Of a DNA stretch of 64,000 nt, positions 25,858 to 34,042 are shown piece after piece. The notes beneath the pieces are model-generated. The model saw only the letters and a program-made list of their open reading frames with translations, had not been told where the DNA came from and made no database searches. The position numbers and the translations under genes are program-made. Position 1 is the first letter of the stretch; each line of letters opens with the position of its first letter. The DNA is from Flavobacterium psychrophilum (lineage in GTDB: Bacteria > Bacteroidota > Bacteroidia > Flavobacteriales > Flavobacteriaceae): assembly GCA_945862065.1 (NCBI GenBank), contig CAMAWT010000001.1, forward strand, positions 124,001 through 188,000. The letters run 5' to 3'.

Positions 25858-27531
25858 TTATTTACTATTTAATTTACTGTTTTTATACCCATACATAAAG
25901 TAAAAAACCAACCCTATTAACAACCAAATTCCGAACCATTTCCAATTGGATACAGCCATTCCTGTCAATAAATAACAACAAGAAATTAAGCCTAATAAAG
26001 GAATTAAAGATAAGTTTTTGACGAATGCAAATACAGCCATTACTAAACAAATTATCATGAAAACAATCATTGAAATATTTGCACCAAAAGCGTCGCCTTG
26101 CAAATCAAATGTTTCTTTAAAAAAAGTTGGCAAAAGGTATTGTATCAAAAAAACGGAGCCAATAACTAATATCGGAAAAATAAATTTTGAATTGATGTAT
26201 GGAATTCTAAACTTACCTTTAGTAACTCCCTCAGCAATTTCTGCTTCACTTTGAGGTGATAAGAGTAAAACACCACCGCATACTAAAACAAACGCGAACA
26301 AAGTTCCAATACTAGTAAAATCCAATACAAAATTTTCATCCGTAAAGAAGATTGGCAAACCCACCACAATACCAGTTATGATTGTTGCAAATCCAGGTGT
26401 TTTGTATTTTGGATGAATAGATGAAAAACGTTTGGGCATCAATCCGTCACGACTCATGGTCATCCAAATTCTAGGTTGTCCCAATTGAAATACGAGCATG
26501 ACGCTTGTCATGGCAACAACAGCAGCTATTGAAACAATAAAGAGCATCCATTTGACTCCTTTCAAAGCAAAAATCTCGGCTAAAGGATCGCTGACACCCA
26601 ATGATTTATAGGAAACCATTCCGGTTAAAACTAATGCCAAAATAATATAAATGACGGTACAAATAAGTAATGAATAAATCATTCCCTTTGGTAAATCGCG
26701 TTGCGGATTTTTAGATTCTTCGGCCAATGTTGAAACCGCATCAAACCCAATGTATGCAAAGAAAACTGCCGAAACACCTCTCATTACTCCTTTAAATCCG
26801 TTTGGCATAAAAGGCGTCCAGTTATCAATATCTACATAAAAACATCCTACAATAATGACCAATACAATAATGACCAATTTCACAACAACCATGGCATTAC
26901 TAAAGTTTCTGGATTCTTTTGTTCCTTTATAAACCAAATACGTAATTAGTATATTGATAATAACGGCAGGTAAATCAAATATTATTTTCAATCCACCAAA
27001 CACGGGTGCATTTTTCCATGCATTCAAACCCTCACCTGGAAGATTTGCAATGGATGCAGCATGTGCCGATTTATAATTAATTGCCAACCAATCGGGTAAA
27101 TAAATATGAAAACTTTCCAATAAATTGGTAAAATAGCCACTCCATGAAAAAGCAATATAAATGTTTCCTATTGAATATTCCATAATCAATGCCCAACCAA
27201 TAATCCAAGCAAAAATTTCACCAAAAGAAACATAGGCATACGTGTAGGCACTTCCTGAAACGGGCACTCTTGAAGCAAACTCAGCATAACACATGGCAGT
27301 AAAACCACAAGCAATGGCACAAATTATATATAAAAAAACTACGCCAGGTCCGCCAGAAAAACAAGCATTCCCAATGGCACTAAATGTACCTCCACCAATA
27401 ATGGCTGCTATTCCGAAAAAAGTTAAATCTCTAACGTTCAATACTTTATTCAACCCTGCATGCTCTCCATCTCCTCCTTGTTCAACAATAGTTTTGGTTG
27501 ATTTTCTTCGAAAAAGACTTAGTAATGACAT
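25858..27531 (-). CDS. APC-family amino acid permease (cationic-amino-acid-transporter type)
   Basis: This 557-aa polytopic protein with about 12-14 hydrophobic segments has the APC signature FFGIAAIIGGGTFSAIGNA (about residue 36), VPVSGSAYTYAYVSFGEI, FFAYIGFDAVSTLAEESKNP and the unusual long loop before residue 180. The YVSFGEIFAWIIGWALIMEY and FDAVSTLAEE motifs match the CAT/YfnA-like branch. The transported amino acid is unknown. It is upstream of the peroxidase lipoprotein gene, divergent from the peroxiredoxin operon. Confidence 0.9.
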   Translation of the reverse strand: MSLLSLFRRKSTKTIVEQGGDGEHAGLNKVLNVRDLTFFGIAAIIGGGTFSAIGNACFSGGPGVVFLYIICAIACGFTAMCYAEFASRVPVSGSAYTYAYVSFGEIFAWIIGWALIMEYSIGNIYIAFSWSGYFTNLLESFHIYLPDWLAINYKSAHAASIANLPGEGLNAWKNAPVFGGLKIIFDLPAVIINILITYLVYKGTKESRNFSNAMVVVKLVIIVLVIIVGCFYVDIDNWTPFMPNGFKGVMRGVSAVFFAYIGFDAVSTLAEESKNPQRDLPKGMIYSLLICTVIYIILALVLTGMVSYKSLGVSDPLAEIFALKGVKWMLFIVSIAAVVAMTSVMLVFQLGQPRIWMTMSRDGLMPKRFSSIHPKYKTPGFATIITGIVVGLPIFFTDENFVLDFTSIGTLFAFVLVCGGVLLLSPQSEAEIAEGVTKGKFRIPYINSKFIFPILVIGSVFLIQYLLPTFFKETFDLQGDAFGANISMIVFMIICLVMAVFAFVKNLSLIPLLGLISCCYLLTGMAVSNWKWFGIWLLIGLVFYFMYGYKNSKLNSK

Positions 27532-27679
27532 ATTTTAAAAAATTTTAGATATTGAAAAACAAATATAGTATTTAATTTGGATTTGAAAGTAAATATATTC
27601 GACTGCAAAACTATCATTAAAAACTATTGATTTATAGAAATATATAATAAAAAATAATATTTACGGACGATTTTATGTG

Positions 27680-27687
27680 TAAATTTG
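27680..27687 (+). promoter_or_regulatory. -7 box of the peroxiredoxin operon
   Basis: TAAATTTG fits TAnnTTTG and lies 37 bp before ATG 27,725. No clear -33 TTG was found, which would be consistent with an activator-dependent promoter. Confidence 0.45.
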
Positions 27688-27724
27688 TACCAAGAAAAAA
27701 AATAACAACTTAAAATTAAAAAAC

Positions 27725-28360
27725 ATGTCATTAGTAGGAAAACAATTCCCAAACATTACAGTTGACGCCATCTCAGAAATGGGAGACAACTTAAGAATCA
27801 ACGTACTAGAAGAAGCTACAAAAAACAATCAAAAAGTAATTTTATTTTGGTACCCAAAAGATTTTACATTTGTATGTCCAACAGAATTACACGCTTTTCA
27901 AGCGGCTATCGAAGATTTTAAATCAAGAAATACTGTAATCATTGGAGCGTCATGTGATACCAATGAAGTGCACTTTGCTTGGTTAAACACAGCAAAAGAC
28001 AACGGTGGAATTGAAGGAGTTACCTATCCTTTATTAGCAGACACAACTCGTAATTTATCATCTGCTTTAGGAATTTTGGATGTTGAAGAAGAATTTGACG
28101 AAGCTACAGGCGATTATTTATTAACAGGTTCAAACGTAACTTACAGAGCTACGTATTTAATTGACGAAACTGGTAAAATTTTCCACGAAAGTGTAAACGA
28201 TATGCCATTAGGAAGAAACGTTGCAGAATATTTACGTTTAGTAGATGCTTACACTCACGTTCAAGAAAAAGGAGAAGTTTGTCCAGCAAACTGGGAAAAA
28301 GGAAAAGATGCCATGAGTGCTGATAGAAACAGTACTGCTTCTTACTTAGCTTCACATTAA
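27725..28360 (+). CDS. 2-Cys peroxiredoxin (AhpC/Prx1 type)
   Basis: This 211-aa thiol peroxidase has the peroxidatic Cys in DFTFVCPTELHAFQ (about residue 51) and the resolving Cys in GEVCPANWEKG (about residue 177). It lacks the GGLG loop and C-terminal YF, so it may be less sensitive to overoxidation. It is the first gene of an operon with a thioredoxin (28,435) and a conserved small protein, a plausible reductant/peroxidase unit. Confidence 0.93.
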   Translation: MSLVGKQFPNITVDAISEMGDNLRINVLEEATKNNQKVILFWYPKDFTFVCPTELHAFQAAIEDFKSRNTVIIGASCDTNEVHFAWLNTAKDNGGIEGVTYPLLADTTRNLSSALGILDVEEEFDEATGDYLLTGSNVTYRATYLIDETGKIFHESVNDMPLGRNVAEYLRLVDAYTHVQEKGEVCPANWEKGKDAMSADRNSTASYLASH

Positions 28361-28434
28361 TAATTTGTTTCAGGTTTAGGGTTTCAAGAAATACAACTTG
28401 AAACCTTTAACCTAAAACTTAAAACTAAAAAATT

Positions 28435-28743
28435 ATGTTTTCAGAAATTGACCAAGATAATTTAGCCGAAGTAATCGCTTCAAACAATGTGGTAGTAGTT
28501 CAATATTCGGCAACATGGTGCGGCAACTGCAGAATCATGAAACCAAAATTTAAATTATTGGCTTCACAAAACGAATCCGTTACTTTTTTAATGGTAGATG
28601 CAGAAAAGTTTCCAGAATCAAGAAAACTAGCCAAAGTAGACAATTTACCTACTTTTGCAACGTTCAAAAATGGCGTTTTGGTAAACCAAAGCCAAACTAC
28701 AAAACTAGAAGTACTTACCGATTTGGTAAACGAAGTTCTATAA
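28435..28743 (+). CDS. Thioredoxin family protein
   Basis: This 102-aa single-domain thioredoxin has the redox motif ATWCGNCRIMKPKF (WCGNC, about residue 26), cis-Pro in NLPTFATFKNG and no signal peptide, so it is cytosolic. The CxxC is CGNC rather than CGPC, which usually shifts redox potential. Given its position 75 bp after the peroxiredoxin gene it is a likely reductant for that enzyme. Confidence 0.92.
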   Translation: MFSEIDQDNLAEVIASNNVVVVQYSATWCGNCRIMKPKFKLLASQNESVTFLMVDAEKFPESRKLAKVDNLPTFATFKNGVLVNQSQTTKLEVLTDLVNEVL

Positions 28744-28767
28744 CCAACAACTTCAAAACAAAAAAAC

Positions 28768-29025
28768 ATGAAACTACCCGTAATCAAGCATTTAACTCAA
28801 TTTGTAGAAGATAACGATCAAGATTATTTAATAGAAACCATCGAAGTTTTGGAAAACCTTTGCGAAGTTCCAACTTTGAAAGATGAAGAAATGGAAGTCA
28901 TTGGCGAACTCATTTCCAATATGTACGGCGCCCTTGAAGTTCATAAAATGATCAAAGAAGGCAAGGACAAAAAAACCGCCCTCAACGACTTCATGAAACG
29001 CGTTTTAGGCTCCATCGACAAATAA
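28768..29025 (+). CDS. Small conserved acidic protein (probably DUF6952)
   Basis: This 85-aa soluble protein is helical, with the sequence QFVEDNDQDYLIETIEVLEN and EMEVIGELISNMYGALEVHK. It looks like the flavobacterial family I recall as DUF6952, which follows the thioredoxin gene; the family name is from memory. It is 24 bp after the thioredoxin stop and is followed by the operon terminator. Function unknown. Confidence 0.72.
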   Translation: MKLPVIKHLTQFVEDNDQDYLIETIEVLENLCEVPTLKDEEMEVIGELISNMYGALEVHKMIKEGKDKKTALNDFMKRVLGSIDK

Positions 29026-29027
29026 AT

Positions 29028-29062
29028 ACAACTCTCAAGCAATTGAGAGTTTTTTTTTTACA
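29028..29062 (+). terminator. Terminator of the peroxiredoxin-thioredoxin operon
   Basis: The stem AACTCTCAA/TTGAGAGTT with a GCAA tetraloop is followed by a long T run. Confidence 0.9.
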
Positions 29063-29156
29063 TTTGCAATTCAACATAAATAATAATCTTCGTTATAAAA
29101 TAGAAAATGATGTGATTAATTAAAATGGTTACTTTTTTAACTTAAAAATATGAACA

Positions 29157-30002
29157 ATGGAAAAAAAATTATTATTTATTTTTTTAGTGCTTTCAATCCT
29201 GACGGTAAAGGGACAATGTATTATCGCATATAATCGCGAAATTAGAAATATTCCTGATTCAGATAAAAGAAATTTTAATGGTAATGTTAAAAGTGTTTCA
29301 TACTCTTTCTATCATGTGGTTAATAATTTTGGTGAAATTTCAAATGGGATAAAAAAATGTGATCAAGAAATATTATTTAATGAAGATCAAACCGTAAAGA
29401 AAATAACAACATACCTATTAAATGGAGAAATAGACAATGTAGATCTTTACGAATATGAAAATGGAGAGAAAAAATTCATAAGTCATTTTACTGGCGAAGG
29501 TATTCTGGCATCTAAAACTGCATTTATTAGAGAGGGTTTAAAAATAAGAGAACAATTATTTTGGTCTGACGGCAGACTTAATGGACTATATTTTATAAGG
29601 ATTTACGATTTGCAAGAAAACATGATTGAAGAAGTATGGAAATATCATGAAAACCCAGAAAAATCTGATATAGAAAAATACTATTACGACAAATATAATA
29701 GAGTCATAAAATCCATAAATATTTTCAATGACATAATTACTTTTACTTACAAAGACAATTTTTCAATAACACCTGTAAAAATAGAAAGATTTGATAATAT
29801 AACTAAAAAATTCAAGATATCTGAAAGTTTTGAATATAATTTACAGGGAAATATAATAAAACAATACAATAGTAAAGGACTAGAAAGTAGCTATGATTAT
29901 ATATATGATAATAAGAACAATTGGATTAAACGGACATTATTCCTAACAGATGCAAAAATACCCGATGAAATAATTGAAAGAAAAATAAATTATTTTCAAT
30001 AA
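29157..30002 (+). CDS. Exported hypothetical protein with YD-like repeats
   Basis: This 281-aa protein has a signal peptide (MEKKLLFIFLVLSILTVKGQ). The rest is beta-rich with repeating short units such as YEYENGEKKFISHF, YYYDKYNRVIKSINIFND, FEYNLQGNIIKQYN and YDYIYDNKNNWIKRT, resembling the hairpin repeats of Rhs/YD or MORN-like proteins. No catalytic motif is seen. It is monocistronic. I do not recognise a specific function. Confidence 0.75.
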   Translation: MEKKLLFIFLVLSILTVKGQCIIAYNREIRNIPDSDKRNFNGNVKSVSYSFYHVVNNFGEISNGIKKCDQEILFNEDQTVKKITTYLLNGEIDNVDLYEYENGEKKFISHFTGEGILASKTAFIREGLKIREQLFWSDGRLNGLYFIRIYDLQENMIEEVWKYHENPEKSDIEKYYYDKYNRVIKSINIFNDIITFTYKDNFSITPVKIERFDNITKKFKISESFEYNLQGNIIKQYNSKGLESSYDYIYDNKNNWIKRTLFLTDAKIPDEIIERKINYFQ

Positions 30003-30221
30003 AAAAAATTACCTAAAAGCCCCAAGATTACATGCTAATAATTTAGCGTGTTAACTAAATCAAACCCAAAAATCAAAACTATATAAAGTTGTAGTTTTTT
30101 AAACTCTATTTTTATTTTTAAAAGCCTTTTAGAGTTTCAACTTTAAAAGGAATTTTTTGTTTTATTTTAGATCATACTTTATGACTTTCGACTAATTTCC
30201 AACTGAAAAACTACATTTCAA

Positions 30222-30295
30222 GCTTAACCCCGAAGGAGCCGATATCCTTGCGAAGTCCCTTAGGGCGAGCAAGATAAAGGCGAGAGCGGGACATA
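30222..30295 (+). repeat. Dispersed intergenic hairpin repeat, copy 4
   Basis: It carries CTTAACCCCGAAGGAGCCGA, TATCCTTGC, a core with CCCTTAGGG, then GCAAGATAAAGGCGAGAGCG. Its stem is CTTGC/GCAAG. It occupies part of the 335-bp gap 30,003-30,337; the remainder of that gap (30,003-30,220) shows only AT-rich sequence. Confidence 0.75.
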
Positions 30296-30337
30296 ATGAC
30301 AACTGAAACGTGGTTGTGTGTTTCTAAAAAAAAATAC

Positions 30338-31372
30338 TTATGAATTATAGTATTTCTTTCGTAACCAAAATGCCACATTAACCAAAATAATCAAAGCAGG
30401 AACTTCGACCAAAGGACCAATGACTCCGGCAAATGCTTGTCCGGAATTGATACCAAAAACACCTATTGAAACGGCAATGGCCAACTCAAAATTGTTGCCT
30501 GATGCAGTGAAAGATACTGCCACGGCATCTTTGTAATTGGCGCCAATTTTCTTGGACACAAAAAACATCAAGAAGAACATTATGGCAAAGAAAATGACTA
30601 ATGGCAATGCAATGCGGAGAACATCTAAAGGTAAATCAACTATCATTTGACCTTTTAAACTAAACATGACCACGATGGTAAACAGCAAGGCAATTAATGT
30701 AAAAGGTGAAACAAGAGGAACAAACTTTTGATTGAACCAGTTGACTCCTATGAAATTTCTGATGAAGTAACGGCTAATTACAGCTAATAAAAATGGGATT
30801 CCTAAATAAATACCGACGGTTTGAGCTATTTCTGTTATGGTTATGTCTAATTTTAAACCTTTAATACCGAACAATGGCAACATGATTTCGAGGTAAAAAT
30901 AGGCATACAAACTAAAAAAGAAAACTTGCAATAAACTATTGATCCCTATCAAACCAGCGGTTAATTCTCTGTTTCCTTCGGCGAGTTCGTTCCAAACAAT
31001 AACCATGGCAATGCAAGGTGCTAGGCCGATAATTATTAATCCGGTCATGTATTCGGGATCATCTTTTAAGAAAAAAGTGGCTAATAAAAACATTAAAAAC
31101 GGACCCACAATCCAGGTGATGATAAAGGAAGCCGTAAGTAATTTAGGCTTGTTAAACATTTTGGGGATTTGCGAAAAATCGATTTTTGTTAAAGGCGGAT
31201 ACATCATGATAATCAACCCAATAGCCAAAGGAATATTTGTGGTGCCTGACGAAAAGGAATTGATGAATGTAGCAGAATCTGGGATGAAATAACCAATAGA
31301 CACGCCAATTAGCATAGCGAGAAATATCCAAAGGGTTAGAAATCGGTCTAAGAAATTGAGTCTTTTTTTCAT
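30338..31372 (-). CDS. acr3: ACR3-family arsenite efflux permease
   Basis: This 344-aa inner-membrane transporter with about 10 hydrophobic segments exports arsenite. Family motifs include IIGLAPCIAMVIVWNELAEG with the essential Cys (about residue 119), FTASGNNFELAIAVSIGVFG (about residue 289) and IGPLVEVPALI. It is the distal gene of the leftward ars operon arsR-DUF6428-phosphatase-acr3. Confidence 0.94.
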   Translation of the reverse strand: MKKRLNFLDRFLTLWIFLAMLIGVSIGYFIPDSATFINSFSSGTTNIPLAIGLIIMMYPPLTKIDFSQIPKMFNKPKLLTASFIITWIVGPFLMFLLATFFLKDDPEYMTGLIIIGLAPCIAMVIVWNELAEGNRELTAGLIGINSLLQVFFFSLYAYFYLEIMLPLFGIKGLKLDITITEIAQTVGIYLGIPFLLAVISRYFIRNFIGVNWFNQKFVPLVSPFTLIALLFTIVVMFSLKGQMIVDLPLDVLRIALPLVIFFAIMFFLMFFVSKKIGANYKDAVAVSFTASGNNFELAIAVSIGVFGINSGQAFAGVIGPLVEVPALIILVNVAFWLRKKYYNS

Positions 31373-31437
31373 TTTTTAACTATTTTGAAATGATGTTGTT
31401 TTTAGTTTAAAAGTTTTTTAAAATATCAAGAAGATTT

Positions 31438-32061
31438 TTAAAGCTTTGCAGAAAAATTAATTTTTGAAAAAACATAATACATTTCTGAAGCAATCTCGAG
31501 GCTTCTTTCAGCGTATTTTTGATTCATCAAATCGGTTCCGTCGAAAGCTTTTGGGTCATCATATTTTATTGGAATTCTTTTTTCTGCGCCAGCAATAAAT
31601 GGGCAACCTGAATCGGCAGATGAACACGTCATGATGGCGGCAAATTGGGAGGTTGGATTAAAAGCATCATCAAATCGTTTTGAAAAACAAATGATTGGAT
31701 GTTGATTTTTATCAAATTTAAAACCATACACCGGATTTTCAGTAACACTTAATTGTTGTATTTGAAATCCTTGATGCGCCAATGTTTCGGCTACTTTTGG
31801 AAACATGGCAGTTGCTTCGGTTCCGCCAGAATAGCAAAAAACATTTTTTAAATTGAAATGGAAAGCCATGGTTTGCGCCCAAATTTGAGCAAGATGACTT
31901 CGACGTGAATTGTGCGTGCAAATAAAGTTGATACGAATTTCTTCTGTATTATTTACTTTATTTTGAATAAAAGAAATTAAGGGTTGAAGCTCTTCTCTTC
32001 TTAGACTTGAAACAGAAAAAGTCGCTATTTCAGTAATTGTTTTGGATAGGTTTTCAAACAT
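31438..32061 (-). CDS. Low-molecular-weight phosphatase-like arsenate reductase
   Basis: This 207-aa protein has the CX5R(S) phosphatase P-loop CTHNSRRSHLAQIWAQ (about residue 46) and further cysteines in MTCSSADSGCPFI (about residues 144-153). Those suit the thiol cascade of thioredoxin-linked arsenate reductases, although the usual catalytic spacing differs. The general-acid region is IKYDDPKAFDG. Lying between arsR/DUF6428 and acr3, it very probably reduces arsenate to arsenite for export. Confidence 0.84.
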   Translation of the reverse strand: MFENLSKTITEIATFSVSSLRREELQPLISFIQNKVNNTEEIRINFICTHNSRRSHLAQIWAQTMAFHFNLKNVFCYSGGTEATAMFPKVAETLAHQGFQIQQLSVTENPVYGFKFDKNQHPIICFSKRFDDAFNPTSQFAAIMTCSSADSGCPFIAGAEKRIPIKYDDPKAFDGTDLMNQKYAERSLEIASEMYYVFSKINFSAKL

Positions 32062-32126
32062 AATTTTAAATATAGATGTACTTAAATGTAATTATTTTTT
32101 TTATCTAACACTTTAAAGTATAGAAT

Positions 32127-32600
32127 TTAACAACAACCAGAATCGGGAGAGCAACCCTCTAATTTTGAATTCCATTGCCCAACCGCAGGCTTCATTTTGT
32201 CAGATGGAATACCACAATGATCTTGAGCCAAGCAGGTTGTTTGTTTGGCAACTAATTTAAACAATCCGTTTTGAAAATCGAGTCCGAATTTTCCAATTGT
32301 TTGCGCATCTTGATATTCTACTTCTATCTCTAAATCAGCATTTTCAAACAGTTTTTCTGAGGCATGAATTATTTTAAAAACTTTGTCTGTTGTTATTCTA
32401 TGATCTAAATCTGAAGCAAACCAAACTTGAAATGTGATTGCTTTTTCTTCACGAACAACATTACCGCAATCGATAAAATTTTTGGTTATCAAACCCATTT
32501 CAGTTATATGAAAATGAGGCGGTACAAATGTTCCGTTTGGTAATTGTATAGCAAATTCTTGAATAGAATCAATACTTTTTTTGAATTGAGATAATTTCAT
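32127..32600 (-). CDS. DUF6428-like protein of the ars operon
   Basis: This 157-aa soluble protein starts KLSQFKKSIDSIQEFAIQLP and ends with a Cys-rich tail, LEGCSPDSGCC. It also has TTCLAQDHCGIPSD, with two more cysteines. I take it for the DUF6428 family seen in ars operons of Bacteroidota (name from memory). The cysteines suggest metal or arsenite binding; that is inference. Confidence 0.75.
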   Translation of the reverse strand: MKLSQFKKSIDSIQEFAIQLPNGTFVPPHFHITEMGLITKNFIDCGNVVREEKAITFQVWFASDLDHRITTDKVFKIIHASEKLFENADLEIEVEYQDAQTIGKFGLDFQNGLFKLVAKQTTCLAQDHCGIPSDKMKPAVGQWNSKLEGCSPDSGCC

Positions 32601-32646
32601 TTTATTAGTTTAGGTTATTAATAATTTGATGATTAATTTTAAAATT

Positions 32647-32970
32647 TTAACAACATTTCTTCTTTAATTTATTAGTTATTTGTCCGAAATATTGCTCTAT
32701 TAAAACAATGGTTTCGGGATTTATACAATAACAAATTGCCGTTCCTTCGATAGTACCTTGAATAATATTTGCGTTTTTTAATTCTTTTAAATGCTGCGAA
32801 ATTGTTGGTTGAGCTAAGGGTAATTCGTTCACTATATCGCCACATATACACGTTTCTACTTTAAGTAAAAAATCAATAATTGCAATTCGAGCAGGATGAG
32901 ACATGGCTTTAAATAACAAGGCTATTTGGTTATGTTCCTCAGAAAATGATTCGGTTTTTGATACTCCCAT
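32647..32970 (-). CDS. arsR: ArsR-family arsenic-responsive repressor
   Basis: This 107-aa winged-helix protein has the DNA-binding helix QPTISQHLKELKNANII (about residues 58-74) and the metalloid-sensing motif VETCICGDIVNEL (Cys-x-Cys, about residue 41), and ends in KKKCC. It would repress the operon until As(III) binds. It is the first gene of the ars operon and is divergent from tpx. Confidence 0.9.
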   Translation of the reverse strand: MGVSKTESFSEEHNQIALLFKAMSHPARIAIIDFLLKVETCICGDIVNELPLAQPTISQHLKELKNANIIQGTIEGTAICYCINPETIVLIEQYFGQITNKLKKKCC

Positions 32971-33092
32971 AAATTATTAAATTATTATATTGCAATATTA
33001 CGATATAAAAATAATAATCACAATGTTTTTTTAAAATAATCGTTATTAATTATGAAGTAGTAATAACAGTATGTACTTACGTTTATTTTTAT

Positions 33093-33100
33093 TACTTTTG
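33093..33100 (+). promoter_or_regulatory. -7 box of tpx
   Basis: TACTTTTG fits TAnnTTTG, 23 bp before ATG 33,124. Confidence 0.48.
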
Positions 33101-33123
33101 AATTCTTAAAAAAAGACAAAAAA

Positions 33124-33621
33124 ATGGCAACAATTACTTTGGGTGGAAATCCAATAAATACTAACGGTGCGTTACCAATAGTTGGTTCAAAAGCACCAAA
33201 TTTTGAATTGATAAAAACTGATTTATCGGTTACAAGTTTATCTGATTATTTAGGAACCAGATTGGTTTTGAATATTTTTCCAAGCATTGATACAGGAACA
33301 TGTGCTGCTTCTGTTCGTGCATTTAATGCAAAAGCAAGTACCTTGGATAATACAAAAGTACTTTGCATTTCTAGAGATTTACCTTTTGCTCAAAAACGTT
33401 TTTGTGGTGCTGAAGGTTTGGATAATGTAGAAAATTTATCCGATTTCAATACGGGTGCCTTCGGAAAAGAGTACGGTTTAGAAATAACTGAAAGCGTATT
33501 AAAAGGTTTGCATTCGAGAGTTGTTATTGTTATTGATGAAGAAGGAACAATCGTTTATTCTGAACAAGTACCAGAAATTGCAAACGAACCAAATTATGAA
33601 AATGCATTAGCGGTATTGTAA
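33124..33621 (+). CDS. tpx: Thiol peroxidase
   Basis: This 165-aa atypical 2-Cys peroxiredoxin has the Tpx signature NIFPSIDTGTCAASVRAFN with the peroxidatic Cys (about residue 60) and the resolving Cys in KRFCGAEGLDNVE (about residue 94). It detoxifies lipid and organic peroxides using thioredoxin. It lies 6 bp before dgkA. Confidence 0.94.
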   Translation: MATITLGGNPINTNGALPIVGSKAPNFELIKTDLSVTSLSDYLGTRLVLNIFPSIDTGTCAASVRAFNAKASTLDNTKVLCISRDLPFAQKRFCGAEGLDNVENLSDFNTGAFGKEYGLEITESVLKGLHSRVVIVIDEEGTIVYSEQVPEIANEPNYENALAVL

Positions 33622-33627
33622 AATTTT

Positions 33628-33999
33628 ATGGAATTTAAAAAAGACAATTCTTTTATTAAAGGTCGATTCAAAAGCGTTGGCTTTGCGATTAAAGGAATGT
33701 TTAAATTGATAACAACAGAACACAGTGTGATGATTCAGATTTTCATTGCCATTGTTGTTACTATTGCGGGTTTTTATTTTAACATTTCACACGAGGAATG
33801 GCTGATTCAAACCCTTGCAATCGGTTTGGTTTTGGGAATTGAAGGATTGAACACGGCTGTAGAAAAAACTGCCGATTTTATTCACCCCGATTATCATTCG
33901 AAAATAGGTTTTATTAAAGACATTGCAGCTGGTTCTGTATTTTTTGCTGCCTTAACGGCTATTGCAATTGGATGTATTATTTATATTCCAAAATTTTAA
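33628..33999 (+). CDS. dgkA: Diacylglycerol kinase family protein
   Basis: This 123-aa membrane protein has three hydrophobic segments and the DgkA signature EGLNTAVEKTADFIHPDYHS (about residues 71-90; Glu and Asn of the active site). It phosphorylates diacylglycerol or undecaprenol; Gram-positive-like members favour undecaprenol. It is probably co-transcribed with tpx, and is followed by ftsK. Confidence 0.9.
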   Translation: MEFKKDNSFIKGRFKSVGFAIKGMFKLITTEHSVMIQIFIAIVVTIAGFYFNISHEEWLIQTLAIGLVLGIEGLNTAVEKTADFIHPDYHSKIGFIKDIAAGSVFFAALTAIAIGCIIYIPKF

Positions 34000-34042
34000 T
34001 CAAAAATTAATGCTAACTTTATAGAAATTATTTCATTTTCAA

